Positions 28,167 through 37,666 of a stretch of 64,000 bases of DNA are shown here, piece after piece. Positions within the stretch are counted from its first letter, which is position 1. Every line of letters starts with the position of its first letter. The notes beneath the pieces are model-generated. The model made no database searches. It was not told the origin of the DNA and saw only the letters and a list, made by a program, of their open reading frames with translations. The stretch is from positions 1 to 64,000 of the forward strand of contig NZ_JAUCGR010000002.1 in assembly GCF_030362815.1 (NCBI RefSeq), written 5' to 3'. The DNA is from Cellulomonas edaphi (GTDB lineage: Bacteria > Actinomycetota > Actinomycetes > Actinomycetales > Cellulomonadaceae). A program made the translations under genes and the position numbers.

Positions 28167-28799
28167 TCAGTCCTCGCCCAGTCCCCGCGCGGCCAGGGCG
28201 TCGCCCGTCGCTCGTGCGTGCGCGACCATGCGGACCGCCGACGGGACCAGGACGGCCCGCGGGTTGTTCTCGAGCCCGCGTGCGCGCGCGGCGTCGCGCG
28301 CCTCGAGCGACGTCTGCACCAGCACCGGGACCGTGCGCAGGAAGAGCCCGCAGGCGAGCGCGAACGTCTCGGGGGACAGGCCCACGCGCCGCAACGGTCG
28401 AGCGACGCGGGCGAGAACCTCCAGCAGTGTGTCCGCGCGCGTCGTCGCGGTGAGCACGGTCGCGAGCAGGACGAGCGCGACGACGTCGAGCACCACCTCC
28501 GCGGCGACGGCCCAGCCGCGCACCCACCACTGGTAGGCACCCACGAGGAGCAGCGTGACGAGCGTGCCGAGCACGCCGCGGCTGGTGCGGTGCCACGGCA
28601 CGCGTGAGACGACGTGAGTCGCGACGGCGAGCAGCACCGCGACGGCGGCGGACAGCGGGCCGCGCGCCACGGCGATCGCGATGCCCGCGACGGCCAGCCC
28701 GGCCAGCTTCACCCCTGGCGGGCAGCGGTGCAGCAGGCTGTCGCCCGGGTGGTACAGCCCGAGCGGGCCGGCCCACGGCTGCCGCAGCGGGCCGCTCAC
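28167..28799 (-). CDS. bioN: ECF transporter transmembrane protein EcfT (BioN-like)
   Basis: 210 residues with four to five membrane helices. The C-terminal cytoplasmic helices hold the EcfT coupling motif (SLEARDAARARG, an A-x-x-ARG box). EcfT joins the ATPases to the substrate-binding component. With the ATPase and BioY encoded immediately upstream it forms a BioMNY biotin importer. GTG 28799 overlaps the ATPase stop (GTGA). Last gene of the three-gene operon. Confidence 0.88.
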   Translation of the reverse strand: MSGPLRQPWAGPLGLYHPGDSLLHRCPPGVKLAGLAVAGIAIAVARGPLSAAVAVLLAVATHVVSRVPWHRTSRGVLGTLVTLLLVGAYQWWVRGWAVAAEVVLDVVALVLLATVLTATTRADTLLEVLARVARPLRRVGLSPETFALACGLFLRTVPVLVQTSLEARDAARARGLENNPRAVLVPSAVRMVAHARATGDALAARGLGED

Positions 28800-29512
28800 G
28801 CGCGCACCGCGGCCATGAGCGCGCGGTAGTGCTCGACGGCCGGTGCGGGCTCTCCGTCGAACACCACGAGCCCGTCGTCCACCACGAGCACCCGGTCCGC
28901 GCGCGCCGCGGCCTCCAGGTCGTGGGTGACGACGATGACCTGCTGGTCGAGGCCCGCGAGCAGGTCGTCGACCACCGTCCGCCAGCGCAGGTCCAGCAGC
29001 GTGGTGGGCTCGTCGCACACCAGCACGTCGGGCTCGGCGGCGAGCACGGAGGCGAGCGCGAGCAGCTGGCGCTGGCCACCGGACAGGGCGTGCGCGGGCA
29101 CCTCGGCGCGCTCGGCGAGGCCGAACCGGGCCAGCGCGCACCGGGCGGCGGCATCGCGCTCGTCGGCCGACAGCGGCAACCGTCGCAGCGAGAGCGCCAC
29201 GTCCTCGAGCGGCGTGGGCATGACGATCTGCGCGTCAGGACTGGTGAAGACGAAACCGACGCGGCGGCGAACCGCGCGTCCGTCGGTGGCGGTGTCGAGG
29301 TCGTCCACGCGGACCGTTCCCGACGCGGGCAGCACGAGCCCGTTCAGCAGGCGGGCGAGCGTCGACTTGCCGGAGCCGTTGGCGCCGATGATGGCGATGC
29401 GCCGCTCGGCGAGCTGCAGCGAGACCGGGCCGAGCAGGCGCACCACGCGGTCGGCGCCGCCCGCAGGATCAGGGGCGTACGCGGTGACCAGGGCGCTGTC
29501 GAGCTCGATCAT
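28796..29512 (-). CDS. bioM: ECF transporter ATPase (BioM-like)
   Basis: 238 residues. Walker A IGANGSGKSTLARLL is near residue 41, the Q-loop is in FTSPDAQIVMPTP, the signature is LSGGQRQLLALASVLA near 138, and Walker B VLVCDEPTTLLDLRW near 158. Hydrolyses ATP to drive vitamin uptake through EcfT. Context with bioY indicates biotin as the substrate. A tandem duplication at its start codon creates an overlapping four-codon reading frame (see the repeat at 29511-29532). Confidence 0.92.
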   Translation of the reverse strand: MIELDSALVTAYAPDPAGGADRVVRLLGPVSLQLAERRIAIIGANGSGKSTLARLLNGLVLPASGTVRVDDLDTATDGRAVRRRVGFVFTSPDAQIVMPTPLEDVALSLRRLPLSADERDAAARCALARFGLAERAEVPAHALSGGQRQLLALASVLAAEPDVLVCDEPTTLLDLRWRTVVDDLLAGLDQQVIVVTHDLEAAARADRVLVVDDGLVVFDGEPAPAVEHYRALMAAVRA

Positions 29513-29532
29513 GCTCTGCTCATGCTCTGCTG
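29511..29532 (-). repeat. 11-bp tandem repeat creating a mini-ORF at the bioM start
   Basis: ATGCTCTGCTC occurs twice in tandem on the plus strand. Read on the minus strand, the first ATG (at 29523) opens the frame ATG-AGC-AGA-GCA-TGA, whose stop overlaps the bioM ATG. It may couple translation from bioY or simply be a slippage product. Confidence 0.6.
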
Positions 29533-29541
29533 GTCCCTGCC

Positions 29542-30159
29542 TCAGCGCCGGTGGCGCAGCAGGTCCGGGTACGCGCGGAACAGCGTGTAGGCCACGGCCG
29601 CCGCGGCCGCGTTCTTGACGATGTCACCGGGCAGGTAGACGACGTCGATGGCGACGGCCGCGCCCAGGTCGAGGTCGAGCCGCGCCATCAGGCCCAGGAT
29701 CCCGCCCACGTGGATGGTCAGGAAGCTGCCGAAGACACCGGCGGTGAACAGCACGGTGTACCGGGCCCAGCCCACCGACCTGACGGCGGGGGAGGCGAGC
29801 AGGCCCGCGAGGGCGGCGCCGAGCGGGAACGCGAGCAGGTAGCCGGCGGAGGGCTTCGCGAGCACCCCGAGGCCGCCGGTGGCCTCGGCGAAGATCGGCA
29901 CGCCCGCCAGCCCGATCGCCAGGTAGAGCAGCACGGCCAGGGCGCCGCGGCGCCAGCCGAGCACCAGGCCGGACAGGATCACCGCGAAGGTCTGCAGCGT
30001 GATCGGCACGCCGGACCCCGTCGGGATGCCGGGAAGGATCGCGCACACCGCGATGAAGGCGGCGAAGGTCGCGACGAGCGCGACGTCGGTGGCGACGCTG
30101 GCGCGCGCGGCGGCCGGAGCGGGTAGCGCGCCGCCAGCATCCTTGGTGATGTCGGTCAC
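29542..30159 (-). CDS. bioY: biotin transporter substrate-binding protein BioY
   Basis: 205 residues with six hydrophobic segments. The family signature GVPITLQTFAVILSGLVLGWRRG is present, together with AKPSAGYLLAFPLGA and YLPGDIVKNAAAAAVAYTL. BioY binds biotin in the membrane and works with the ATPase and EcfT encoded downstream. GTG 30159 is preceded by GGAGT. Divergent from the ABC-F gene; no convincing BirA or BioQ operator was found in the 180-base gap. Confidence 0.95.
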   Translation of the reverse strand: MTDITKDAGGALPAPAAARASVATDVALVATFAAFIAVCAILPGIPTGSGVPITLQTFAVILSGLVLGWRRGALAVLLYLAIGLAGVPIFAEATGGLGVLAKPSAGYLLAFPLGAALAGLLASPAVRSVGWARYTVLFTAGVFGSFLTIHVGGILGLMARLDLDLGAAVAIDVVYLPGDIVKNAAAAAVAYTLFRAYPDLLRHRR

Positions 30160-30275
30160 GATGGGACTCCCGTCGATGGTCGTGGAGGGGGGTGCTCGTG
30201 CTGCGTGCAGGACGACGAACAGGGCCGTACCCGCACCGGGTGGTCCCGGAGGCCGTTCGAAACGCTAGCCGGTCG

Positions 30276-30281
30276 TAGACT
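30276..30281 (+). promoter_or_regulatory. -10 element of the ABC-F gene
   Basis: TAGACT, 58 nt upstream of the GTG at 30340, implying a short leader with the GGAGGA ribosome-binding site. No clear -35. Confidence 0.4.
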
Positions 30282-30339
30282 TGCTGGCGTTTGTGCCCGC
30301 GGCCAAGACCCGTGCGGCCTTCTCGGAGGAAACCATCAA

Positions 30340-31934
<1,595 letters not shown>

Positions 31935-31938
<4 letters not shown>

Positions 31939-32828
31939 CGTGCTCGCCCCGCCCCGTCGCCCGACGACTGCGCGAGCTGGGCGTCGACGAGGGCGTCCTC
32001 GTCGGCCTCCGCCCGTCCCTCCTTGCGGCGAGGTTTGCGCGGCGCGCGGTCGGCGGGCACGCGCTCCTGGTCGGCGGCCTCACGCAGCTCGCGCCGCGCC
32101 ATCCAGGTGAACCCCACGAGCGAGCCGAGCGCGAACACCCACCACTGGAACGCGTACGACAGGTGCGAGCCGGGGTCGGTGCTGGGCTCGGGCAGGGTCC
32201 CAGGGACGTCCGCGGGGGCGGGCGACTCGGACTCCAGGCCCCCGTAGACCTGCCAGGTGGGCGCGTCGATGCCGGCGACGTCGAGGACCTCGTCCACCGC
32301 GATCGCCTGCACCTGCCCCGGGGGCGCCTTGCGACGGGAGTCGGGCTCGGAGGCTCGTAGGCGCACGGTGATCGTGACGTCGCCCGCAGGTGGGGCGGGC
32401 GCGACGACATCGGCGCTCGCGTCCTCACCCGTCGCCACCCAGCCGCGGTCCACTACGAGGACCGTCCCGGCGTCGGTGGGCGTGGCGGCGGTGCCGGCCG
32501 ACGAGTCGTCCACCACGAACGGGACGAGGACGTGGTAGGCCGGGATCCCGTCCGCCGGCCGGTTGCGCAGCTCGACGGTCCTGTCCGGCTCGTAGTGGCC
32601 CGTCACGAGGACCGGTCGCCACACCTGGTCGCCGGCGAGCGGCTGGTCCGGCGTGAGGACCGTCGACAGCGGCACCGGGTCGGCGCCGAAGTTCTCGTTG
32701 ACGATGGCGATCTGCGCGTCACGGTACGTGTGCCGGTTCCACTGCCAGCGGCCCAGGAAGACGCACGCGGTGGCCAGTGCGACGGCGAGCAGGCACAGCC
32801 CGACGGCGCGGCGAAGCGCGGGGCTCAC
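31935..32828 (-). CDS. SURF1 family cytochrome oxidase assembly protein
   Basis: 297 residues. Two membrane helices bracket an extracytoplasmic domain: the first includes LATACVFLGRWQWNRH with the GRWQW motif, and the second is near the C-terminus (YAFQWWVFALGSLVGFTWM). SURF1 helps insert heme A into cytochrome c oxidase, which fits the heme A synthase gene at 16776. GTG 32828 overlaps the stop of the upstream small gene. The C-terminal 45 residues are Arg/Lys/Asp-rich. The stop codon shares bases with the convergent ABC-F stop (CTAG at 31935-31938). Confidence 0.9.
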
Positions 32829-33058
32829 GTCGCGGCACCCTCGAGGGAGTCGGCCGGGACGACCGACTGCAGGAAGCCGCGGGTGTCGAGGAACTGGCTC
32901 AGGTGCGCGCGGTGCTCGTCGCACGCCAGCCACACCTTGCGGCGCTCGGGCGTGTGCAGCTTGGGGTTGTTCCACAGCAGACCCCACACGGCGTCCGCGC
33001 GGCAGCCCTTGGCCGAGCACTGCAGCTCGTCGACGGGGTCCGGTGCGAAGAGGCTCAC
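32825..33058 (-). CDS. small cysteine/histidine protein, function unknown
   Basis: 77 residues from GTG 33058. Cysteines in LQCSAKGCRADAVWG (C-x4-C) and CDEHRAHLSQF (C-x2-H) suggest a small zinc-binding fold. No membrane segment. Homologues are widespread in actinobacteria next to SURF1 and DUF3099 genes, often with unreliable names. Overlaps both neighbours by four bases (GTGA), so it is translated with SURF1. A role in oxidase assembly is guilt by association only. Confidence 0.75.
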   Translation of the reverse strand: MSLFAPDPVDELQCSAKGCRADAVWGLLWNNPKLHTPERRKVWLACDEHRAHLSQFLDTRGFLQSVVPADSLEGAAT

Positions 33059-33381
33059 GAGCCCAGCCTTCCCGAGGGCCCCGATCCGGGACCGATCTGC
33101 CGGGGGTCGATGAAGGTCGTCTCGTCGTCGCGGCGCTCCCGCCCGGCGTTGGCCAGGATGACCGCGACGTAGGGGAGGACGACAGCGCCCACGATGAGGA
33201 TCACCGAGAGCCAGACCGGGATGTGGGACCAGGTGATGACGGCGAGCGCGAAGCACACCACGCGGATGCCCATCTGGATGAGGTAGCGCTTCTGCCTACG
33301 GGCGACGTCGTCCGCCAGCGGCTCGGGCGCGGACGTGATCCGGGTGACCTCCGGCTCGTCCTGGTGCTTGCGCGCGCTCAC
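33055..33381 (-). CDS. DUF3099-type small membrane protein
   Basis: 108 residues. Charged N-terminus (about 1-30) then two membrane helices (IRVVCFALAVITWS and LSVILIVGAVVLPYVAVILA) and a polar tail ending in DPRQIGPGSGP. This is the layout of the DUF3099 family, whose function is unknown. Two adjacent GTG codons could start it; 33381 is preferred because TAGGAT then lies 6 nt upstream like other leaderless starts here, versus 3 nt for 33384. First gene of the DUF3099-small protein-SURF1 operon. Confidence 0.82.
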   Translation of the reverse strand: MSARKHQDEPEVTRITSAPEPLADDVARRQKRYLIQMGIRVVCFALAVITWSHIPVWLSVILIVGAVVLPYVAVILANAGRERRDDETTFIDPRQIGPGSGPSGRLGS

Positions 33382-33387
33382 CACCTG

Positions 33388-33393
33388 ATCCTA
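33388..33393 (-). promoter_or_regulatory. -10 element of the DUF3099-SURF1 operon (leaderless)
   Basis: TAGGAT on the minus strand, 6 nt before GTG 33381 (3 nt before GTG 33384). Confidence 0.5.
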
Positions 33394-33436
33394 AGTCCCG
33401 CGGCTGAGGGCACGCTGAGACGGCGGGGGCCGCGCG

Positions 33437-33457
33437 GGTTGTGCATGTCCCACAACC
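33437..33457. promoter_or_regulatory. 7-7-7 inverted repeat between DUF3099 and fabG
   Basis: GGTTGTG, seven bases, then CACAACC: perfect arms. It lies in the divergent intergenic region, 68-88 bases upstream of fabG, and is a candidate operator for a dimeric regulator of fatty-acid synthesis. Its binder is unknown. Confidence 0.5.
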
Positions 33458-33510
33458 GGGCGCGACGAACCTGTGCCCGGACGGTCCCGCACCAGACGGG
33501 CGCCCTCGGA

Positions 33511-33516
33511 TAGCGT
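33511..33516 (+). promoter_or_regulatory. -10 element of fabG (leaderless)
   Basis: TAGCGT, 8 nt before the GTG at 33525. It decides that start over upstream in-frame codons. Confidence 0.55.
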
Positions 33517-33524
33517 CGTGTCCC

Positions 33525-34250
33525 GTGCCTGAGACTTCCGACAACACACCCCGCAGCGTCCTGATCACGGGCGCGAACCGTGGCATCGGCCGCGCGATCG
33601 CCGAGCGCTTCGTCGCCGCGGGCGACAAGGTCGCCACCATCTACCGCTCCGGGGACCTGCCCGCAGGTGTCCTGGGCGTCACGGGTGACATGCGCGACAC
33701 CGCGTCCGTCGACGCGGCGTTCACCGAGATCGAGGCAGCGCACGGCCCCGTCGAGGTGCTCGTCGCGAACGCCGGCATCACGCGCGACCAGCTGCTGATG
33801 CGCATGTCCGACGAGGAGTTCGACGACGTCCTGGACGTCAACCTCAAGGGCGCCTTCCGCTGCGCGCGACGTGCGAGCAAGGGCATGATCCGCCTGCGCC
33901 GCGGCCGAATCGTGCTGATCTCCTCCGTGGTGGGTCTGTACGGCTCGCCCGGCCAGGTCAACTACTCGGCGTCCAAGGCGGCGCTCGTCGGCGTCGCGCG
34001 CTCCATCACGCGCGAGCTGGGCGGCCGCGGGATCACCGCGAACGTGGTCGCCCCGGGCTTCATCGACACCGACATGACCCGGGCGCTGCCCGAGGCCACG
34101 CAGAAGGCGTACGTCGACTCCATCCCCGCGGGTCGCTTCGCCCAGCCCGACGAGGTCGCGGCCGCGGTCGAGTTCCTCGCCTCGCCGGGCGCCGCCTACA
34201 TCTCGGGCGCCGTCATCCCGGTCGACGGCGGCCTCGGCATGGGCCACTGA
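33525..34250 (+). CDS. fabG: 3-oxoacyl-ACP reductase FabG (MabA type)
   Basis: NADPH-dependent ketoreductase of fatty-acid elongation. 241 residues. Short-chain dehydrogenase motifs: TGANRGIGRA (cofactor loop), NAGI, the catalytic Ser in LISSVVGLYG, and YSASKAAL with catalytic Tyr and Lys. IDTDMTRALPE and GAVIPVDGGLGMGH complete the family pattern. Followed by fabI, giving the order of mycobacterial mabA-inhA. Start from GTG 33525 supported by the -10 element 8 nt upstream. Confidence 0.95.
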   Translation: MPETSDNTPRSVLITGANRGIGRAIAERFVAAGDKVATIYRSGDLPAGVLGVTGDMRDTASVDAAFTEIEAAHGPVEVLVANAGITRDQLLMRMSDEEFDDVLDVNLKGAFRCARRASKGMIRLRRGRIVLISSVVGLYGSPGQVNYSASKAALVGVARSITRELGGRGITANVVAPGFIDTDMTRALPEATQKAYVDSIPAGRFAQPDEVAAAVEFLASPGAAYISGAVIPVDGGLGMGH

Positions 34251-34299
34251 AACTCCCGCACACCCGCACTGCGCTCGCACGACAAGAACGGAGACCACC

Positions 34300-35070
34300 A
34301 TGGGTCTGCTCGAAGGCAAGAAGCTCCTGATCACCGGTGTGCTCACCGACGGCTCGATCGCGTTCCACGTCGCGCGCCTGGCCCAGGAGGAGGGCGCCAC
34401 GGTGGTGCTGACCTCCTTCGGCCGCCAGTTCCGCCTGACGCAGGCCATCGCGCGCCGCCTGCCCGCGCCGGCGGAGGTCGTCCAGCTCGACGTGACCGAC
34501 GCCGAGGACCTGGCCGCGCTCGCGGACCGCGTGCGCGAGGCCGGGCTCGACTCGCTCGACGGCGTGGTGCACTCCATCGGCTTCGCGCCGCAGTCCGTGA
34601 TGGGCGGCAACTTCCTGGCCGGCGAGTGGGACGACGTCGCGACCGCGCTGCACGTCTCGGCGTACTCGCTGAAGTCGCTCGCGGTGGCCGCGCAGCCCCT
34701 GCTCAGTCGCGGGGCGTCGATCGTCGGGCTCACGTTCGACGCGTCGTTCGCCTGGCCGGTCTACGACTGGATGGGCGTGGCGAAGGCCGCCTTCGAGTCG
34801 ACCGCGCGGTACCTGGCGCGCGACCTCGGGCCTTCCGGTGTGCGCGTGAACCTCGTCTCGGCGGGGCCCATCCGCACCACGGCGGCCAAGTCGATCCCCG
34901 GCTTCGAGACGATGGAGGGCGGCTGGCCGGAGCGTGCCCCGCTCGGCTGGGACGTCAGCAACCCCGAGCCCACCGCTCGTGCGGTCGCGGCCCTCCTCTC
35001 CGACTGGTTCCCGGCGACCACCGCCGAGATCGTGCACGTCGACGGTGGCGTGCACGCCATGGGCCTGTGA
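34300..35070 (+). CDS. fabI: enoyl-ACP reductase FabI (InhA type)
   Basis: Last step of the elongation cycle, NADH-dependent. 256 residues. The N-terminal GKKLLITGVLTDGSIAFHVA is diagnostic of FabI/InhA, and the catalytic Y-x6-K is in VYDWMGVAKAAFES (about residues 155-163). SAGPIRTTAAKSIPGF matches the substrate-loop region. GGAGA precedes ATG 34300. 49 bases separate it from fabG, so one operon. This is the class of enzyme hit by isoniazid-NAD and triclosan in other bacteria; sensitivity here is unknown. Confidence 0.96.
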   Translation: MGLLEGKKLLITGVLTDGSIAFHVARLAQEEGATVVLTSFGRQFRLTQAIARRLPAPAEVVQLDVTDAEDLAALADRVREAGLDSLDGVVHSIGFAPQSVMGGNFLAGEWDDVATALHVSAYSLKSLAVAAQPLLSRGASIVGLTFDASFAWPVYDWMGVAKAAFESTARYLARDLGPSGVRVNLVSAGPIRTTAAKSIPGFETMEGGWPERAPLGWDVSNPEPTARAVAALLSDWFPATTAEIVHVDGGVHAMGL

Positions 35071-35085
35071 TGGGACGCTGAGCCG

Positions 35086-35601
35086 GTGACGTCGTCCACC
35101 CGCCGCCTGGTCCTGCTCCGCCACGCCAAGGCGGAGCACCCAGCCGGCGTGGAGGACCACGAGCGCGCGCTCGCCTTGCCCGGCCGTCGACAGGCCGGGC
35201 GGGTGGGCACGGCGATGGCCGCGGCCTCGGTGGTGCCGGACCTCGTCCTGTGCTCGTCGAGCCTGCGCACGCGGCAGACGTGGGAGCTGGCGCGCGCCGG
35301 GCTGGGTGTCGAGCCGGCCGTGGAGCTGCGTGACGAGGTCTACACGGCCGGTGCGCAGGCGCTGCTCGCCCTGGTGCAGGCGGTGCCCGACGACGTCCGC
35401 ACACTGCTGGTGGTCGGGCACGAGCCGACCATGTCGCACGCCGCCGAGCTCCTGGCGGGCCCGGGGTCGGACGAGGCCGCCTACCTGCGCGTGCAGGTGG
35501 GCGTTCCCACCGCGAGCTGGTCGGTGCTCGAGTCGTCGGCCGCGTGGAGCGACTGGGCGCCGTCGGGCGCGCTGCTGGTCGGGCTGCACACGCCGTCCTG
35601 A
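35086..35601 (+). CDS. SixA-like histidine phosphatase
   Basis: 171 residues from GTG 35086. The phosphohistidine motif LLRHAKAEH sits at about residues 9-17, with a second arginine in SSLRTRQTWELA and the second histidine in VVGHEPTMS. This is the short SixA subgroup of the branch-1 histidine phosphatases, which act on phosphohistidine proteins or small phosphates. The substrate is not predictable. Follows fabI by 15 bases and is probably in the same transcript; convergent with serB three bases away. Confidence 0.88.
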   Translation: MTSSTRRLVLLRHAKAEHPAGVEDHERALALPGRRQAGRVGTAMAAASVVPDLVLCSSSLRTRQTWELARAGLGVEPAVELRDEVYTAGAQALLALVQAVPDDVRTLLVVGHEPTMSHAAELLAGPGSDEAAYLRVQVGVPTASWSVLESSAAWSDWAPSGALLVGLHTPS

Positions 35602-35604
35602 CCG

Positions 35605-36240
35605 CTACCGCGTGAAGGGCTCCAGGCTCAGCACGTCGTCGAGCCGGCCGTTGACCACGGCGTCGGCCTGCTCCGCGACCACGGGCTTGGCGTTGAACGC
35701 GATCCCGTAGCCGGCCGCGGCGAGCATGTCGAGGTCGTTGGCGCCGTCGCCGATCGCCACGGTGTCCGCGAGGTCCACCCCCGCATGGGCCGCGTACTCG
35801 CGCAGGGCGACGGCCTTCGCCGCCCGGTCGACCACCGCTCCCGTGACCCGGCCCGTGAGCCGGGCGTCGACGACCTCGAGCGTGTTGGCGCGGAGCAGCG
35901 TGATCCCGAGCGGCCGCGCGAGCGGGCCCACGATCTCGACGAAGCCGCCCGAGACGAGCCCGACGCTCCAGCCGCGTGCCTGGACCTCGGCGACCAGCTC
36001 GCGCGCGCCCGGCGTCAGGCGCACCTCGGCGAGCACGTCCGCGAAGACGCTGTCCGGCAGGCCGGCGAGCGTCGCGACGCGCTCGTGCAGCGAGGCCGCG
36101 AAGTCGAGCTCGCCGCGCATGGCGCGCTCGGTGATCTCCGCGACGCGCTCTTGCGAGCCGGCGCGTGCTGCCAGCATCTCGATCACCTCGCCCGTGATGA
36201 GGGTCGAGTCGACGTCCATGACGAGCAGGCGGGGATTCAC
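35605..36240 (-). CDS. serB: phosphoserine phosphatase SerB
   Basis: Final step of serine biosynthesis, phosphoserine to serine. 211 residues, the catalytic HAD domain alone without an N-terminal ACT domain. Motif I is DVDSTLITGEV (about residue 9), motif II LVSGGF (about 95), and motif III/IV GDGANDLDMLAAAG (about 165) with the usual FNAKP afterwards. GTG 36240 is supported by TAGCCT 7 nt upstream, so it is transcribed from its own leaderless promoter rather than only from glgC. Confidence 0.93.
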   Translation of the reverse strand: MNPRLLVMDVDSTLITGEVIEMLAARAGSQERVAEITERAMRGELDFAASLHERVATLAGLPDSVFADVLAEVRLTPGARELVAEVQARGWSVGLVSGGFVEIVGPLARPLGITLLRANTLEVVDARLTGRVTGAVVDRAAKAVALREYAAHAGVDLADTVAIGDGANDLDMLAAAGYGIAFNAKPVVAEQADAVVNGRLDDVLSLEPFTR

Positions 36241-36247
36241 GACGCGC

Positions 36248-36253
36248 AGGCTA
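36248..36253 (-). promoter_or_regulatory. -10 element of serB (leaderless)
   Basis: TAGCCT on the minus strand, 7 nt before the GTG at 36240. Confidence 0.5.
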
Positions 36254-36314
36254 CCGACTCCCGCCCGCCGCGGTCGCCGCCGACCACCCAGGCGGGATCA
36301 CCTGCTCGGCGCGA

Positions 36315-37556
36315 TCAGCTGCTGATGACGGCGCCCTTGGGCACCACCGTGATCCCCGAGTCGCTGATGGTGAAGCCGCGCGCGAGGTCGTGCTCGCGGT
36401 CGAGCCCGATCCGGGCGCGCTCGGGGACGACCACGTTCTTGTCGATGATCGCGCGGTGCACCTGCGCGTACCGCTCGACGTGCACGTTGTCCATGAGCAC
36501 CGAGTCGGTGACCTGCGCCCACGAGTGCAGGCGCACGCCGGGCGACAGCACGGAGCCGGTCACGGTCGCGCCGGAGACGACGACACCGGGGGAGACGATC
36601 GAGTCCGCGGCGTGCCCGAGCCGGCCCGCACCCGCGTGCACGAACTTGGCCGGCGGCAGACCCGTGTACCCCGTGTGCAGGGGCCACTCGTCGTTGTAGA
36701 GGTTGAACACCGGCTCGATCGAGATGAGGTCGATGTTCGCCTCGAAGTACGCGTCGAGCGTCCCCACGTCCCGCCAGTAGTCGCGGTCGCGCGGGGTCGA
36801 GCCCGGCACGTCGTTGCGCAGGAAGTCGTAGACACCGGCGGTGCCGCGCTCGACGAAGTAGGGCGCGATGTCGCCGCCCATGTCGTGCCGCGAGGTCGCG
36901 TTCTCGGCGTCGGCCGTGACCGCGGCCACGAGGGCGTCCGCGTTGGCCACGTAGTTGCCCATGGACGCGAGGATCTCGCCGGGGGAGTCGGCCAAGCCCA
37001 CCGGGTCGGTGGGCTTCTCGCGGAACGCCGCGATGCGGGTCGGGTCGCTCGGGTCCACCTCGATGACGCCGAACTGGTCGGCCTCGGCGATGGGCTGCCG
37101 GATGGCCGCGACCGTGAACTCCGCTCCCGAGGCGATGTGCGCGTCGACCATCTGGGAGAAGTCCATGCGGTAGACGTGGTCGGCTCCCACGACGACCACG
37201 ATGTCCGGACGCTCGTCCTCGATGATGTTGAGGCACTGGTAGATCGCGTCGGCGCTGCCGAGGTACCAGTGCTTGCCGACGCGCTGCTGCGCGGGCACGG
37301 CCGCGACGTAGTTGCCCAGCAGCGCCGACATGCGCCAGGTCTTGGACACGTGCCGGTCCAGGCTGTGGGACTTGTACTGCGTGAGCACGATGACGTGCAG
37401 GTAGTGCGAGTTGATGACGTTCGACAGAGCGAAGTCCACGAGCCGGTAGATCCCCCCGAAAGGAACCGCCGGCTTGGCCCGGTGCGCGGTCAGGGGCATG
37501 AGTCGCTTGCCCTCTCCACCTGCAAGGACGATTGCGAGGACGCGCGGCGCTGCCAT
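36315..37556 (-). CDS. glgC: glucose-1-phosphate adenylyltransferase
   Basis: Makes ADP-glucose from glucose-1-phosphate and ATP for glycogen or maltosyl-phosphate synthesis. 413 residues. The N-terminal nucleotide loop [26 protein letters not shown] (read in two parts, residues 10-35) is diagnostic; [11 protein letters not shown] and the C-terminal left-handed helix repeats ([16 protein letters not shown]) are also present. Divergent from glgA with 110 bases between. TAGGGT 7 nt upstream suggests a leaderless mRNA. Confidence 0.96.
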   Translation of the reverse strand: MAAPRVLAIVLAGGEGKRLMPLTAHRAKPAVPFGGIYRLVDFALSNVINSHYLHVIVLTQYKSHSLDRHVSKTWRMSALLGNYVAAVPAQQRVGKHWYLGSADAIYQCLNIIEDERPDIVVVVGADHVYRMDFSQMVDAHIASGAEFTVAAIRQPIAEADQFGVIEVDPSDPTRIAAFREKPTDPVGLADSPGEILASMGNYVANADALVAAVTADAENATSRHDMGGDIAPYFVERGTAGVYDFLRNDVPGSTPRDRDYWRDVGTLDAYFEANIDLISIEPVFNLYNDEWPLHTGYTGLPPAKFVHAGAGRLGHAADSIVSPGVVVSGATVTGSVLSPGVRLHSWAQVTDSVLMDNVHVERYAQVHRAIIDKNVVVPERARIGLDREHDLARGFTISDSGITVVPKGAVISS

Positions 37557-37563
37557 GGCAAGG

Positions 37564-37569
37564 ACCCTA
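37564..37569 (-). promoter_or_regulatory. -10 element of glgC (leaderless)
   Basis: TAGGGT on the minus strand, 7 nt before the ATG at 37556. Confidence 0.5.
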
Positions 37570-37608
37570 GGCCCCGGCGGCCCAGGAGGCGAGGCGGACC
37601 GGCGGGAG

Positions 37609-37620
37609 CACGCTAGCGTG
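37609..37620 (+). promoter_or_regulatory. 12-base perfect palindrome containing the glgA -10
   Basis: CACGCTAGCGTG is fully palindromic and contains TAGCGT (37614-37619) as a likely -10 for glgA, giving a leader of about 40 nt. It may double as an operator for the divergent glgC/glgA promoters. Confidence 0.45.
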
Positions 37621-37666
37621 TCGCGGGTGACCGGCCGTGAGGGCCGGCGTGGACCAGGAGGTTGCG

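Noticed and set aside
30160-30339. A biotin-responsive operator or riboswitch in front of bioY.
   Set aside because: I could not find a BioQ- or BirA-like palindrome with matching arms, and no riboswitch core is recognisable.
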